Below are positions 55,787-64,000 of a DNA stretch of 64,000 bases, one piece after another. The notes beneath the pieces were generated by a model. The model was not told the DNA's origin, searched no databases, and worked only from the letters and a program-made list of their open reading frames with translations. How positions within the stretch are numbered: the first letter of the stretch is position 1; each line of letters opens with the position of its first letter. The DNA is taken from contig NZ_JAUEQY010000020.1 of the NCBI RefSeq assembly GCF_030406325.1, positions 62,001 through 126,000 on the forward strand, written 5' to 3'. This DNA comes from Actinomadura sp. DC4. Its GTDB lineage: Bacteria > Actinomycetota > Actinomycetes > Streptosporangiales > Streptosporangiaceae. The position numbers and the translations under genes were made by a program.

Positions 55787-58700
55787 ATGCTGGAGTTCCC
55801 CGCGTCGTACGCCCAGGAGCGGATGTGGTTCTTCCACCGCCTGGATCCGGGCAACCCGTCCTACAACGTCCCGCTCCTGCTCCGCCTGCGCGGACGGCTC
55901 GACCCCGTACGGCTGGAGCGCGCGCTGGAGAGCGTGGCCGAGCGCCACGAGATCCTGCGCACCACCTACGGCGACGCCGGCGGCGAGCTGCGCCAGCGGG
56001 TCCACGAGCGGCCGGCCGTGCCGTTCGACCAGGTCGCCGTGGACACACCGGTGCCGGCGCAGGTGATGGACGACCCGGCCGTCGCCGGGCTCGTACGCGA
56101 CTTCGTGCGGGCCCCGTTCGACCTGGCCGCCGGGTCGCCGCTGCGCGCGCGGCTGCTGCGACTCGGGCCCGATGACCACCTGCTGATGCTCTGCCAGCAC
56201 CACATCGCCACCGACGGCTGGTCGCTCGGCGTCCTCGTTCGCGAGCTCGACGCGTCCTACCGCGACGTGTCCCTGCCCGACCCGCCGATCCAGTACGCGG
56301 ACTACGCCGAGTGGCAGCGCGCCACCGTGACGGGGGAGACCCTCGACGCCGAGCTCGACCACTGGCGGTCGCGTCTCGGCGAGAACCCGCCACGGCTCAC
56401 CCTGCCGCAGGACCGGCCACGCCCGGAGGAACCGTCCTTCCGCGGAGCGCGCGTCGACTTCGCGATCTCCCCCGAGACGAGCGAGGCGCTGCGTGCCGTG
56501 GCGCGGCGGCACGGCGCCTCGCTCTACATGACGCTGCTCGCGGCCTGGAGCGCGCTGCTGCACCGGTACGGCGCGGGCGGCGACATCGTGGTCGGCACCC
56601 TCCTGGCGAACCGCGAGAACGAGCAGGTCGCCTCGCTGCTCGGATTGTTCGTCAACACTCTCCCGCTGCGCGTGGACCTCACCGGCGAGCCGGTCTTCGC
56701 CGAGCTGCTGGGCCGCGTGCGCACGGCGACGCTCGACGTGCTGGCCCACCAGGACACCCCGACCGAGAAGATCGTCGAGCGGGTGCGCCCCGACCGGGAG
56801 GGCGGCGGGAACCCGCTGTTCCAGGTGCTGTTCGCGCTGCAGAACTTCGCGAGCCGGCGGCTGGAGCTCGGCGGCCTGGACGTCGAGCGCGTGGACGACG
56901 AGGAGGAGTCCACGCGGTTCGACCTGGAGCTCCACGTGTGGGAGCACCCCGGCCACCTGCGCGGCGCGCTGGTCTTCGACCTCGACCTGTTCGACCACGG
57001 GACCGCCGAACGGATGGCGGGCCATCTGCGCGCGCTGCTCGACGCGGTGAGCGCCGACCCGGACCTGCCGCTGACGGCTCCGGCCCTGCGCACGGAGGAG
57101 GACGAGCGGCGCCTGCGCGACCTCATGGCGGCGCGCGGGCGGGCGGCCGTGCTGGACGGCCACGGCCATGTGCCCCCCGAGGGTGTGCCCGGCGACGTCT
57201 GGGAGGGGCGGCGTACGGGCGAGCGGGGCCGCGTGCTGCCCGACGGGACCGTCGAGATCTTCGCCGGGGTCGGCCCGGACGGGCGGCTCCCCGACGTGGT
57301 GCGCGCGGACGGGCGCCGCGTCGTACGGGCGGATCTGGAGGAGGCCCTCCTGCGTGCGGAGCCGGCGCTGGCCGACGTGGTCGTGGTGCCGCGGGTCCGC
57401 CGCGACACCGGAGCGGCCGAACCGGTCGCGTACGTGGTGCCGGCCGGGCCGGTCGACCTGGACGCGCTGGCCGGCGCGCTCCCGGTGCCGGTCGCCGTCG
57501 TCCCGGTCTCGGCGCTGCCGCTTTCCTCGGACGGGGAGGTCGACACGCGGGCGCTGCTGCGGCTGCCGGTCGCCGACGCCGACGAGGCCGTACGCCTGGA
57601 GCGGCGCCTCGGCGAGGGCGCCGCCGTGCTGGTCGCCGAGACCGGAGCGGAGCCGCTCGCCCGGGTACCCGTCCCGCCGTTCCCCGAGGCCGGACGGTCG
57701 CCGGCGCCCGAGCCCGAGAGCGGAGCACCGTCGCTGGCCGACGGCGGGCCGCCCGCCGACCCCGGCTTCGCCCGTCTCGGCGACGCACTGGTGCGGGCCG
57801 CCGAGTCCGCCCCGGAGGGACGCGCCGACATCGTCGTCATCGCCGACGACGGCGGAGAACGGTCCCTGACCTACGGCGAACTGCTGGACCGATCGCTGCG
57901 GACCCTCGCCGGGCTGCGCGCCCTCGGGCTGGAGCCCGGCGACCCGGTCCTGCTCCAGCTCGGCGACCACGCCGACTTCATGACCGTGCTGTGGGCGGCC
58001 GTCCTCGGCGGCTTCGTCGCCGTGCCGCTGGCCGCGCCCGAGGACTACCGGCGGCGTGGCGCCGCCGTCGACCGGTTCCACGGCGCCTGGGACACACTGG
58101 AACGACCCCTCGTGGTCACCGCGCCGGAACGCCTCGCCGAGATCCGGGAGGCGGCGCGCGAGCACGGCTGGGACGACCTGCGCGTGACCGCCCCGGACGA
58201 CCTCGCCCGCGGCCACGCGCCCGCGGACGCCCACCCCGCCGAATCCGACGATCCCGTCCTCTATCTGCTGACCTCGGGCAGCACCGGGCGCCCCAAGGTC
58301 GTGGTCCTGCGGCACCGCAACATCCTCGCCCGCAGCGCCGCCACGGCCGCTCTCAACGACCTCGGGCCGGACGAGGTCTCGTTCAACTGGATGCCGCTCG
58401 ACCACGTCGGCGGCGTCGTCATGTTCCACCTGCGCGACGTCATCCTCGGCTGCCGCCAGGTGCACGCGCCGACGAACTGGATCCTGCGCGACCCCCTGCG
58501 CTGGCCGGGCGTCGCGCACCGGCACCGCGCCACCGTCACCTGGGCGCCCAACTTCGCCTTCGGGCTCGTCGCCGACCGGGCCGCCGACCTGGGTGAACCC
58601 GGCTGGGACCTGTCCCGGCTGCGCTTCGTCATGAACGCGGGCGAGCCGATCGTGTCCCGCGTCGCCCGCCGCTGGCTGCGGGTGCTCGCCCCGTACGGCC

Positions 58701-61210
58701 TGCCCGCCACGGCGATGCGGCCGGCCTGGGGCATGTCCGAGACCTCCTCGGCGATGACGTACTCCGACCGTTTCACGCTCGGCACGACCGGCGACGACGA
58801 CCCGTTCGTCGAGGTCGGCCGCCCCCTGCCCGGCTGCGCGGCGCGCGTCGTCGGTGAGGACGGTCTCACCGTCCTGCCGGAGGGGCGTACCGGCCGGTTG
58901 CAGGTACGCGGGACGACCGTGACCAGCGGGTACCACGACGCGCCGGAGCGGAACGCCGAGGCGTTCACCGCCGACGGCTGGTTCGACACCGGGGACCTCG
59001 GCCGCATCCAGGACGGGCGGCTCACCCTCACCGGGCGCGCCAAGGACGTCATCATCGTCAACGGCGTCAACCACCACAGCCACGAGATCGAGGCGGCCGT
59101 CGAGGAGCTGGACTGCGTCGAGCCCTCCTTCACCGCCGCCGTGGCCGTCCGCCCGGCCGGCGCGACGACGGACGAGCTCGTGGTCTTCGTGCACCTGCGC
59201 ACGGACGCCGGCGACGCGCCACGCCTCGTACGTCAGGCCGTGCTGGACCGCACCGGGGTCAACCCCCGCCACGTCGTGCCGGTCGGCCGGGAGGACATCC
59301 CCAAGACCGAGATCGGCAAGATCCAGCGCTCGCTGCTGCGGACGCGCTTCGAGGCCGGGGCGTACGCGGAGCTCCTGCCCGCCGACGACTCCACGAGCGT
59401 CCCCGGCCACTTCCACCGGCCCGTGTGGGTCCGCCGGAACCTGCCGGGCACCCCGGAGAAGGCGCCGTCCGGCGACGTCCTGCTCCTCCTCGGTGAGGAC
59501 GGGCCGGGCGAGGATCTCGCGGCCCTGCTCGGCAAGGCCGGGCGGCGCTGCCTGCGCGCCGAGGTCGCGCGCGACGGGACGGAGTTCGCCCGGCTGGGCC
59601 AGGACCACTACGCGGTGGCGCGGGGAAGTGCGGAGGGGTACCGCCGCCTCCGCGAGGCGCTCGGCGGGTTCCCGCCCACCGTCGTCCACCTGCGGTCCTG
59701 CGGCGCGCCCGCCGGGCAGGCCCGCGCGGAAGCGCTCGACCTGCTCTGCCTCGCGCGCGAGGCCGCCGGCGTGACCGAGCTGTACGCCGTCACCACGGAC
59801 CCGGACGGTCTCGCCGGCTGCGACCGGGCGTCTCTGGCGGGGTTGATCGCCTCCCTCGCGCACGAACGGCCGGACACCCGCGTCGTCCACGTCGGCCTCG
59901 GCCCGGAGGCCGGCGCCGCCCAGCTCGCGGCCGAGCTCGGCCGGCTGCCGCGCGAGCGCGCCGTCGCCCACCGGTCCGGCCGCCGCCTCGTACGCCGCCT
60001 GGTCCTCGCGGAGACGTCACGGACGGGCGCCGTGCCGATCCGCAGCGGCGGCCGCTACCTGGTCACCGGGGCCGACGGCGGCATCGGCCGGCTGCTCGTC
60101 GCCGAGCTGGCCGGGCCGTACGGCACGCGGGTCCTGGCCCTCGGCCGTACCGGCGGGCCCGCCGTGCCGGGCGTCGAGCGTGCCGTCGCCGACGTCCGCG
60201 ACCGGGACGCGCTCGCCGGGGTGCTCCGCGACGCCGAGCGGCGGTGGGGCGCGCCCCTGGACGGGGTGTTCCACCTCGCCGGCCGTTACGCGGAGCGGCC
60301 GCTGGACCGCTGCGCCCCCGCCGATCTGGAGGAGATCCTCGCCGCCAAGGTCGAGGGCGCACGGAACCTGCACGAGCTGCTGGGCGACCGGCCGGGCACG
60401 CTGTTCGTGTCCTTCTCCTCCGTCAACGGCCTCTTCGGCGGCGCGTCGGTCGGCGCGTACGCCGCGGCCAACGCCTACCTCGACGCGCTCGCCGTCCACC
60501 AGCGCCGCCGCGGGCTGGACGCGTACAGCCTGGCGTGGAGCATGTGGGACGAGGTCGGGATGAGCGCCGGATACCCCCTCAAGGCGCTCACCGAGAGCCG
60601 CGGCTACCGCGTGCTGCCCGCCGACGAGGCGCTGCGCTCGCTCCGGGTCGCGCTGGGCCGCGACGCGCCGCACCAGCTCATCGGGCTCGACCCGGCCCGC
60701 CCGTGGGTCGCCTCGCACCTCACCGGCTCACACCCGCTGCGGCGGCTGGCCGCCTACACCGAGTCCGGGCCGGTCCTGAGCGCGGAGGACAGGTACGGCA
60801 CGCCGCTCGGCCACCGGACCGTACGGCTTGACGCCCTGCCGCGGGACCCGGGGACCGGGGAGGTGGATCGGGCACGTCTCGCCGGCACCGGTCCGCGCCG
60901 GGCGGCCGAGCCGCGCGAGGGGCTGGAGACCGTCATCGCCACGACCTGGGCCGAGGTGCTCGGCCTGACACGGGTCGGGGCGGAGGAGAACTTCTTCGAT
61001 CTGGGTGGCGGGTCGCTGCAGGCGACCCGGGTCCACGGCCTGCTGGAGGAACGGCTGGAGCGTGAGCTGTCGATGGTGGAGCTGTTCCGCTGCCCGACCG
61101 TACGCTCTCTCGCCGACGCCCTCGAACCGGGGCGGGAGCAGGCGCCGGCGGGCGGCCGGGGCCGGTCCCGCGCGGAGCGACGCCTGCGCGCCGCGGGGAA
61201 CCGGCCCTGA
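55787..61210 (+). CDS. hybrid NRPS: C-(A-sub stub)-acyl/AMP ligase-KR-T
   Basis: An 1807-aa terminal protein. A condensation domain (about 2-430) has HHIATDG at 138. Residues ~472-590 look like a lone C-terminal adenylation subdomain (GRVLPDGTVEIFAGV, then SSDGEVDTRALL). A full AMP ligase follows (about 660-1195; LTSGSTGRPK, FNWMPLDHVGGVVMFH, DTGDLG, KTEIGKIQR), of the MycA/PksJ acyl-ligase kind rather than an amino-acid type. Then come a ketoreductase (about 1300-1650; TGADGGIG, SFSSVNG, YAAAN) and a carrier (Ser1743). No thioesterase or reductase ends the chain. ATG 55787 with AGAGGAG is preferred to GTG 55769. Confidence 0.9.
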   Translation: MLEFPASYAQERMWFFHRLDPGNPSYNVPLLLRLRGRLDPVRLERALESVAERHEILRTTYGDAGGELRQRVHERPAVPFDQVAVDTPVPAQVMDDPAVAGLVRDFVRAPFDLAAGSPLRARLLRLGPDDHLLMLCQHHIATDGWSLGVLVRELDASYRDVSLPDPPIQYADYAEWQRATVTGETLDAELDHWRSRLGENPPRLTLPQDRPRPEEPSFRGARVDFAISPETSEALRAVARRHGASLYMTLLAAWSALLHRYGAGGDIVVGTLLANRENEQVASLLGLFVNTLPLRVDLTGEPVFAELLGRVRTATLDVLAHQDTPTEKIVERVRPDREGGGNPLFQVLFALQNFASRRLELGGLDVERVDDEEESTRFDLELHVWEHPGHLRGALVFDLDLFDHGTAERMAGHLRALLDAVSADPDLPLTAPALRTEEDERRLRDLMAARGRAAVLDGHGHVPPEGVPGDVWEGRRTGERGRVLPDGTVEIFAGVGPDGRLPDVVRADGRRVVRADLEEALLRAEPALADVVVVPRVRRDTGAAEPVAYVVPAGPVDLDALAGALPVPVAVVPVSALPLSSDGEVDTRALLRLPVADADEAVRLERRLGEGAAVLVAETGAEPLARVPVPPFPEAGRSPAPEPESGAPSLADGGPPADPGFARLGDALVRAAESAPEGRADIVVIADDGGERSLTYGELLDRSLRTLAGLRALGLEPGDPVLLQLGDHADFMTVLWAAVLGGFVAVPLAAPEDYRRRGAAVDRFHGAWDTLERPLVVTAPERLAEIREAAREHGWDDLRVTAPDDLARGHAPADAHPAESDDPVLYLLTSGSTGRPKVVVLRHRNILARSAATAALNDLGPDEVSFNWMPLDHVGGVVMFHLRDVILGCRQVHAPTNWILRDPLRWPGVAHRHRATVTWAPNFAFGLVADRAADLGEPGWDLSRLRFVMNAGEPIVSRVARRWLRVLAPYGLPATAMRPAWGMSETSSAMTYSDRFTLGTTGDDDPFVEVGRPLPGCAARVVGEDGLTVLPEGRTGRLQVRGTTVTSGYHDAPERNAEAFTADGWFDTGDLGRIQDGRLTLTGRAKDVIIVNGVNHHSHEIEAAVEELDCVEPSFTAAVAVRPAGATTDELVVFVHLRTDAGDAPRLVRQAVLDRTGVNPRHVVPVGREDIPKTEIGKIQRSLLRTRFEAGAYAELLPADDSTSVPGHFHRPVWVRRNLPGTPEKAPSGDVLLLLGEDGPGEDLAALLGKAGRRCLRAEVARDGTEFARLGQDHYAVARGSAEGYRRLREALGGFPPTVVHLRSCGAPAGQARAEALDLLCLAREAAGVTELYAVTTDPDGLAGCDRASLAGLIASLAHERPDTRVVHVGLGPEAGAAQLAAELGRLPRERAVAHRSGRRLVRRLVLAETSRTGAVPIRSGGRYLVTGADGGIGRLLVAELAGPYGTRVLALGRTGGPAVPGVERAVADVRDRDALAGVLRDAERRWGAPLDGVFHLAGRYAERPLDRCAPADLEEILAAKVEGARNLHELLGDRPGTLFVSFSSVNGLFGGASVGAYAAANAYLDALAVHQRRRGLDAYSLAWSMWDEVGMSAGYPLKALTESRGYRVLPADEALRSLRVALGRDAPHQLIGLDPARPWVASHLTGSHPLRRLAAYTESGPVLSAEDRYGTPLGHRTVRLDALPRDPGTGEVDRARLAGTGPRRAAEPREGLETVIATTWAEVLGLTRVGAEENFFDLGGGSLQATRVHGLLEERLERELSMVELFRCPTVRSLADALEPGREQAPAGGRGRSRAERRLRAAGNRP

Positions 61211-61211
61211 C

Positions 61212-61249
61212 GCCGGGCGCCCGGAGGCGACGGCCTCCGGGCGCCCGGC
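61212..61249. terminator. strong bidirectional terminator at the end of the synthase operon
   Basis: A perfect 17-bp GC-rich stem (61212-61228 with 61233-61249) around GACG. It begins 2 bases after the last synthase stop and 12 bases before the end of the convergent binding-protein gene, so it can stop both transcripts. Confidence 0.85.
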
Positions 61250-61260
61250 CTTAGGAGGCC

Positions 61261-62259
61261 CTAGCCGCCGACCTTGGCGAACGCCCCGTCCAGACGCTGC
61301 AGCAGCCACGGGATGCCCAGCGTCGACGGGTTGCGGAACAGCGTGATCGTCGGCAGGTCGGCGAGCTCGTACGTCGAGCCCTTGGTCGCGGACCGCATCA
61401 CCGGGTTCGTCTCGATCTGCTTCTGCACGTCGGGGGTCTGGTACGCCGCCACCATCAGGTCGGCCTTGAGCACGTCGAGCCTCTCCATGCTCAGGCTGCC
61501 GACGCCGTTGGCGTTCTTGACCAGCTTCGTGAGCCTCGGCGCCTGTTCCAGGCCCAGGGAGCGCAGGAACTGGACCGCGAAGTCCTGGTCGGAGGACAGG
61601 GTGAGGATCTGGGAGCGCGTCAGGGCGTACGTGACGCTGAAGGTCCTGCCCTTCAGCCCGGGGTGCTTGCTCTTGGTCGCCTCGATCGCGGCCTGCGCCG
61701 TCGACACCGCCTGGTCGGCCTTCGAGGACAGGCCCAGGGCCTTGCCGACGAGGCGCTGGCGGTCCTGCCAGGAGTCGGCGCCGGCGGACTTCAGCGGCCC
61801 GATGGTCGGGGCCACCCTGGAGAGCGCCTTGTAGTTCTGGGCCGCGGTGAAGTCGCCGGTGTCGAGGATGACGTCGGGTTTGACGCTCGCGACGCGCTCC
61901 AGCGGGATCGTCGGCACGGCGGCGATCAGCTGGGTGCGCTTCGGGTCCAGCCTTCCCTTCAGCCACGGGTAGACCCCGTCGGGGCTGAACGGGTCCTTGG
62001 CCGCCAGCACGGGGACGACGCCGAGCGCGAGCGCCGCGTCGACGTCGACGGAGCTGAGCGCGACGACCCGTTTCGGGGCGGACTTCAGCTTCGTCGTGCC
62101 CAGGGAGTGCTGGAGCGTCACCGGGAAGGCCCCGGACTCCGACGCCGGCGCGCTCCCGGAGTCGTCGGCCTTGCTCGAGCCGCAGGCTCCCGTCGCGAGC
62201 AGGGCCGAGGCCAGGGAGAGCCCGGCCCAGAGCCGCCGGGGATGGGTCGTACCGAACAT
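61261..62259 (-). CDS. iron-siderophore ABC transporter substrate-binding lipoprotein
   Basis: A 332-aa exported protein. The signal sequence ends in a lipobox-like LATGAC with Cys26 (Thr rather than Leu at -3). The fold is FepB/FhuD type: KRVVALSSVDVDAALALGVVPV, the helical backbone region, and DVILDTGDFTAAQNYKAL near the hinge. It captures the ferric siderophore outside the cell. ATG 62259 has CCGGAGG upstream. It ends the minus-strand operon begun by the ABC exporter genes. The cognate importer permease and ATPase are not in the window. Confidence 0.9.
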   Translation of the reverse strand: MFGTTHPRRLWAGLSLASALLATGACGSSKADDSGSAPASESGAFPVTLQHSLGTTKLKSAPKRVVALSSVDVDAALALGVVPVLAAKDPFSPDGVYPWLKGRLDPKRTQLIAAVPTIPLERVASVKPDVILDTGDFTAAQNYKALSRVAPTIGPLKSAGADSWQDRQRLVGKALGLSSKADQAVSTAQAAIEATKSKHPGLKGRTFSVTYALTRSQILTLSSDQDFAVQFLRSLGLEQAPRLTKLVKNANGVGSLSMERLDVLKADLMVAAYQTPDVQKQIETNPVMRSATKGSTYELADLPTITLFRNPSTLGIPWLLQRLDGAFAKVGG

Positions 62260-62311
62260 GAAGGACCTCCGGAAGGAAGAGCGTTGTCGATGTGCGGGGA
62301 GAAGCGCCGGA

Positions 62312-63097
62312 TCAGGTCGAGTCGCGGTGCAGGGGAGAGGAGAGGCCGCGGACGGCGACGGTTCCGAAGACCGCCGTCATCACCGCGGTCCAGGCGAGCG
62401 TGCGCAGCAGCGGCGTCAGGACCGCGCCCGCGCCCGCCAGCCCGCGCATCGTGTCCACCCCGCAGCTCAGCGGGAGGAGATGGACGACGGGCCGCAGGGC
62501 GTGCGGAAAGGAGTCCAGCGGTGCGAAGCCGGTGCTGAAGAACAACATGAGCAGGAAGACGACCGACACGCCGCTCAGGGCGGACACGTTGCGCGCGCGT
62601 ACCGCGATCGCGCACACCAGCGAGGAGAACCCGATCCCGACGAGCACCGGGACCAGGGCGAACACCGGCAGCACGGCCACATCGTCGAGCCGGAAGCCGA
62701 GGGCGTATCCGACCGCGACGAACGTCAGTGCCGTGACCAGCATGCGGACGACCTCCGCCCCCAGCCGCCCGGTCAGTGGCGACGTACGGTGCACGGGCAT
62801 CGCGCGGAACCGGCCGAGCAGCCCGGAGTCCCGCTCCAGCATCAGCGAGACGCCGACGCCGACGCCGCCGAAGACGGTGCCGACCAGCGCGGCGAGAGGG
62901 ACGAAGCGGTTGAGGCTGTCGCCGCCGGACGCGGCGGCCATCGTGTCGCCGAACACGACGCGGAACACCAGGAGCAGGAAGACCGGGAAGACCAGCGCCT
63001 GCATGGAGACCATCGGCGTCCGCCACCAGCGGCGCAGCAGGCGCTGCGCCTGGAGCGCCCCGTGCGCGAACGCGGCGCGCGTTCCGGTCTCGCTCAT
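62312..63097 (-). CDS. ABC-2 type exporter permease (DrrB-like), second subunit
   Basis: A 261-aa membrane protein with about six helices. The segments LGRFRAMPVHR, FSSLVCAIAVRARNVSALSG and FFSTGFAPLDSFPHALRPV are the usual ABC-2/DrrB motifs. ATG 63097 overlaps the stop of the preceding permease (ATGA). Together with the ATPase upstream it forms an exporter, plausibly for the siderophore (inferred from position). Confidence 0.87.
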   Translation of the reverse strand: MSETGTRAAFAHGALQAQRLLRRWWRTPMVSMQALVFPVFLLLVFRVVFGDTMAAASGGDSLNRFVPLAALVGTVFGGVGVGVSLMLERDSGLLGRFRAMPVHRTSPLTGRLGAEVVRMLVTALTFVAVGYALGFRLDDVAVLPVFALVPVLVGIGFSSLVCAIAVRARNVSALSGVSVVFLLMLFFSTGFAPLDSFPHALRPVVHLLPLSCGVDTMRGLAGAGAVLTPLLRTLAWTAVMTAVFGTVAVRGLSSPLHRDST

Positions 63098-63846
63098 CGG
63101 GCCCGTCCCCGGGCGAGGGCACGGCCGGCGAGGGGCGTGAAGACCACGAGCATCCCGGCCAGCCACGCGAGGGTGACCACGACCGGGCGCGCCGTCGGCC
63201 CGCCCGAGGCGAGCCCGCGCAGCGCGTCGGCGGCCTTGGAGACGGGCTGGTCGCGGACGAACGGCCGGATCCAGCCGGGAAAGCCCGAGACCGGCGCGAA
63301 CCCGGTCGACAGCATCGTCAGCAGCAGTTGCGGCACCAGCAGCGCCGAGGCCGTGTGCTCGGGGTTCCCGACCGCCAGGCCGAGCGCCACGCAGCCGACG
63401 CACAGGCACAGCGCGCACCCCAGCGCCAGGGCGGCGAACCCCAGGGCCGGGCCGGCTCCGGTACGGAAGCGGAACCCGAAGGCCATGGCCACCGCGACCG
63501 CCACCACGAGGGCGAGCACGGCGCGGCACAGGTCCGCGCCGAGCCGTCCGGCGACCGGGGCGAGACGCGCCACGGGCATCGACCGGAACCTTGAGACCAT
63601 GCCCGACCGCACGTCGGCGGCGATCGCGTCGGCGGAGCTCATCGCGACGAAGATCATCGCTTGGAGCACCACGATCGGCGGAAGCCACTGCGCGTAGTCG
63701 ATCCCGCGCCCGGCCATGACGCCGCGCAGCGGCACGTAGAAGCCGGCGAAGAACACCAGAGGCGCGGCGACCGCGCCGATGACCTCACCGGTGTCGCGGC
63801 GCAGCAGGACCACCGCGCGCAGCGTGAGGACCCAGGCGGCGTTCAC
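63094..63846 (-). CDS. ABC-2 type exporter permease (DrrB-like), first subunit
   Basis: A 250-aa membrane protein, paralogous to the next gene: VSRFRSMPVARLAPVAGR, a GCVALGLAVGNPEHTASAL segment and STGFAPVSGFPGWIRPFVRDQPVSK match the same ABC-2 motifs. Two different permeases with one ATPase suggest a heterodimeric exporter of DrrABC or antibiotic/siderophore type. GTG 63846 has GGAGGAG upstream and overlaps the stop of the ATPase gene (GTGA). Confidence 0.87.
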   Translation of the reverse strand: MNAAWVLTLRAVVLLRRDTGEVIGAVAAPLVFFAGFYVPLRGVMAGRGIDYAQWLPPIVVLQAMIFVAMSSADAIAADVRSGMVSRFRSMPVARLAPVAGRLGADLCRAVLALVVAVAVAMAFGFRFRTGAGPALGFAALALGCALCLCVGCVALGLAVGNPEHTASALLVPQLLLTMLSTGFAPVSGFPGWIRPFVRDQPVSKAADALRGLASGGPTARPVVVTLAWLAGMLVVFTPLAGRALARGRAR

Positions 63847-64000
63847 CGCGGCTCCTCCGTCCGGTGGCCGGTCAGCGCCAGGAACACCTCATCGAGCGAC
63901 GGGCGCCGCAGCGCGATGTCGGTCAGCGCCACGCCCGCGTCCTCGACCCTCTTGACGACCTCGGTGAGCGTCCCGGGCCCGTCCGGCGCCGGCAGCACCA
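63843..64000 (-). CDS. ABC exporter ATP-binding protein (C-terminal part, cut by window edge)
   Basis: Only the last ~52 residues are inside: a DrrA-type C-terminal domain ending PSLDEVFLALTGH and then RTEEPR. The catalytic core lies beyond base 64000. Its stop overlaps the permease start, so it heads or precedes the exporter operon. Confidence 0.85.
   Translation of the reverse strand, partial: VLPAPDGPGTLTEVVKRVEDAGVALTDIALRRPSLDEVFLALTGHRTEEPR

Larger units (their letters stand above)
36021..64000. other. salicylate-capped hybrid NRPS/PKS siderophore gene cluster (runs off right edge)
   Basis: A contiguous set: iron reductase, salicyl-AMP ligase, salicylate synthase, aryl carrier protein, type II thioesterase, five NRPS/PKS proteins, siderophore-binding lipoprotein and ABC exporter, with two iron boxes. 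The five synthase genes are coupled by tiny gaps or overlaps. No ornithine N-hydroxylase, formyl transferase, MbtH-like protein, ferric-siderophore permease or thioesterase domain is inside the window; some may lie beyond base 64000. Confidence 0.88.

Noticed and set aside
50028-56393. Very long minus-strand frames opposite the NRPS/PKS genes
   Set aside because: Arg/Gly-rich translations with no domain; ordinary shadows of GC-rich coding sequence.

Overview
The window is high-GC actinomycete DNA, with strong GC3 bias, many GTG/TTG starts, ANTAR and SpoIIE-type regulators, a sigma-R-like ECF factor and an SSI-type protease inhibitor. The gene content fits a Streptosporangiales-type organism such as an Actinomadura or Actinoallomurus relative. 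That placement is an inference; nothing seen fixes the genus.

Bases 1-12,200 are mostly housekeeping and envelope genes: a cut-off ABC ATPase, a secreted PLD-fold protein, a polysaccharide ABC exporter pair, a PAP2-lipid kinase fusion, DUF2795 and YceI proteins, an ABC-F protein, signal peptidase I, prolyl-tRNA synthetase, a DUF6328 membrane protein and a glycosyltransferase. A 218-bp IS5-derived miniature element sits exactly between proS and the DUF6328 gene. Bases 12,500-25,900 carry signalling genes: two multidomain SpoIIE/PP2C phosphatases, a GAF-ANTAR protein, a CBS protein, an unusual SSI-like inhibitor, a MinD-like/unknown/DUF6177-like trio as found near type VII secretion loci, a sigma-R-like factor with no adjacent anti-sigma gene, and a TetR/SDR divergent pair. 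Bases 25,900-31,000 hold acetyltransferases (one frameshifted), a NUDIX hydrolase, a Pycsar-effector-like membrane protein next to a Crp/Fnr regulator, and a PEP mutase/isocitrate lyase family enzyme. Bases 31,100-34,760 hold a cobalamin riboswitch followed by a class Ia ribonucleotide reductase (nrdA, a bridging 23-codon mini-ORF, nrdB). An AraC remnant and a TetR gene follow.

From about 36,020 to the right edge lies an iron-regulated, salicylate-capped hybrid NRPS/PKS siderophore locus. It has a siderophore-interacting reductase, a salicyl-AMP ligase, a salicylate synthase, a free aryl carrier protein, a type II thioesterase and five assembly-line proteins: KS-ACP without AT, C-A-T, Cy-A-T, C-KS-AT-cMT-ACP, and C-(A-domain C-terminal stub)-acyl/AMP ligase-KR-T. 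A convergent operon encodes an iron-siderophore binding lipoprotein and an ABC-2 exporter that runs off the edge. Two IdeR/DmdR-type boxes lie in the divergent promoters. Salicylate would be made from chorismate, adenylated and loaded on the aryl carrier protein, then joined to a Cy-formed azoline, a hydroxyornithine-like residue and at least one C-methylated polyketide unit. Several features do not follow co-linear logic: a KS lacking its second His, a C domain fused directly to a KS, a second KR-bearing ligase module, and no release domain. The product is therefore probably not a textbook mycobactin, nocobactin or yersiniabactin. This locus is the strongest candidate here for an undescribed system.
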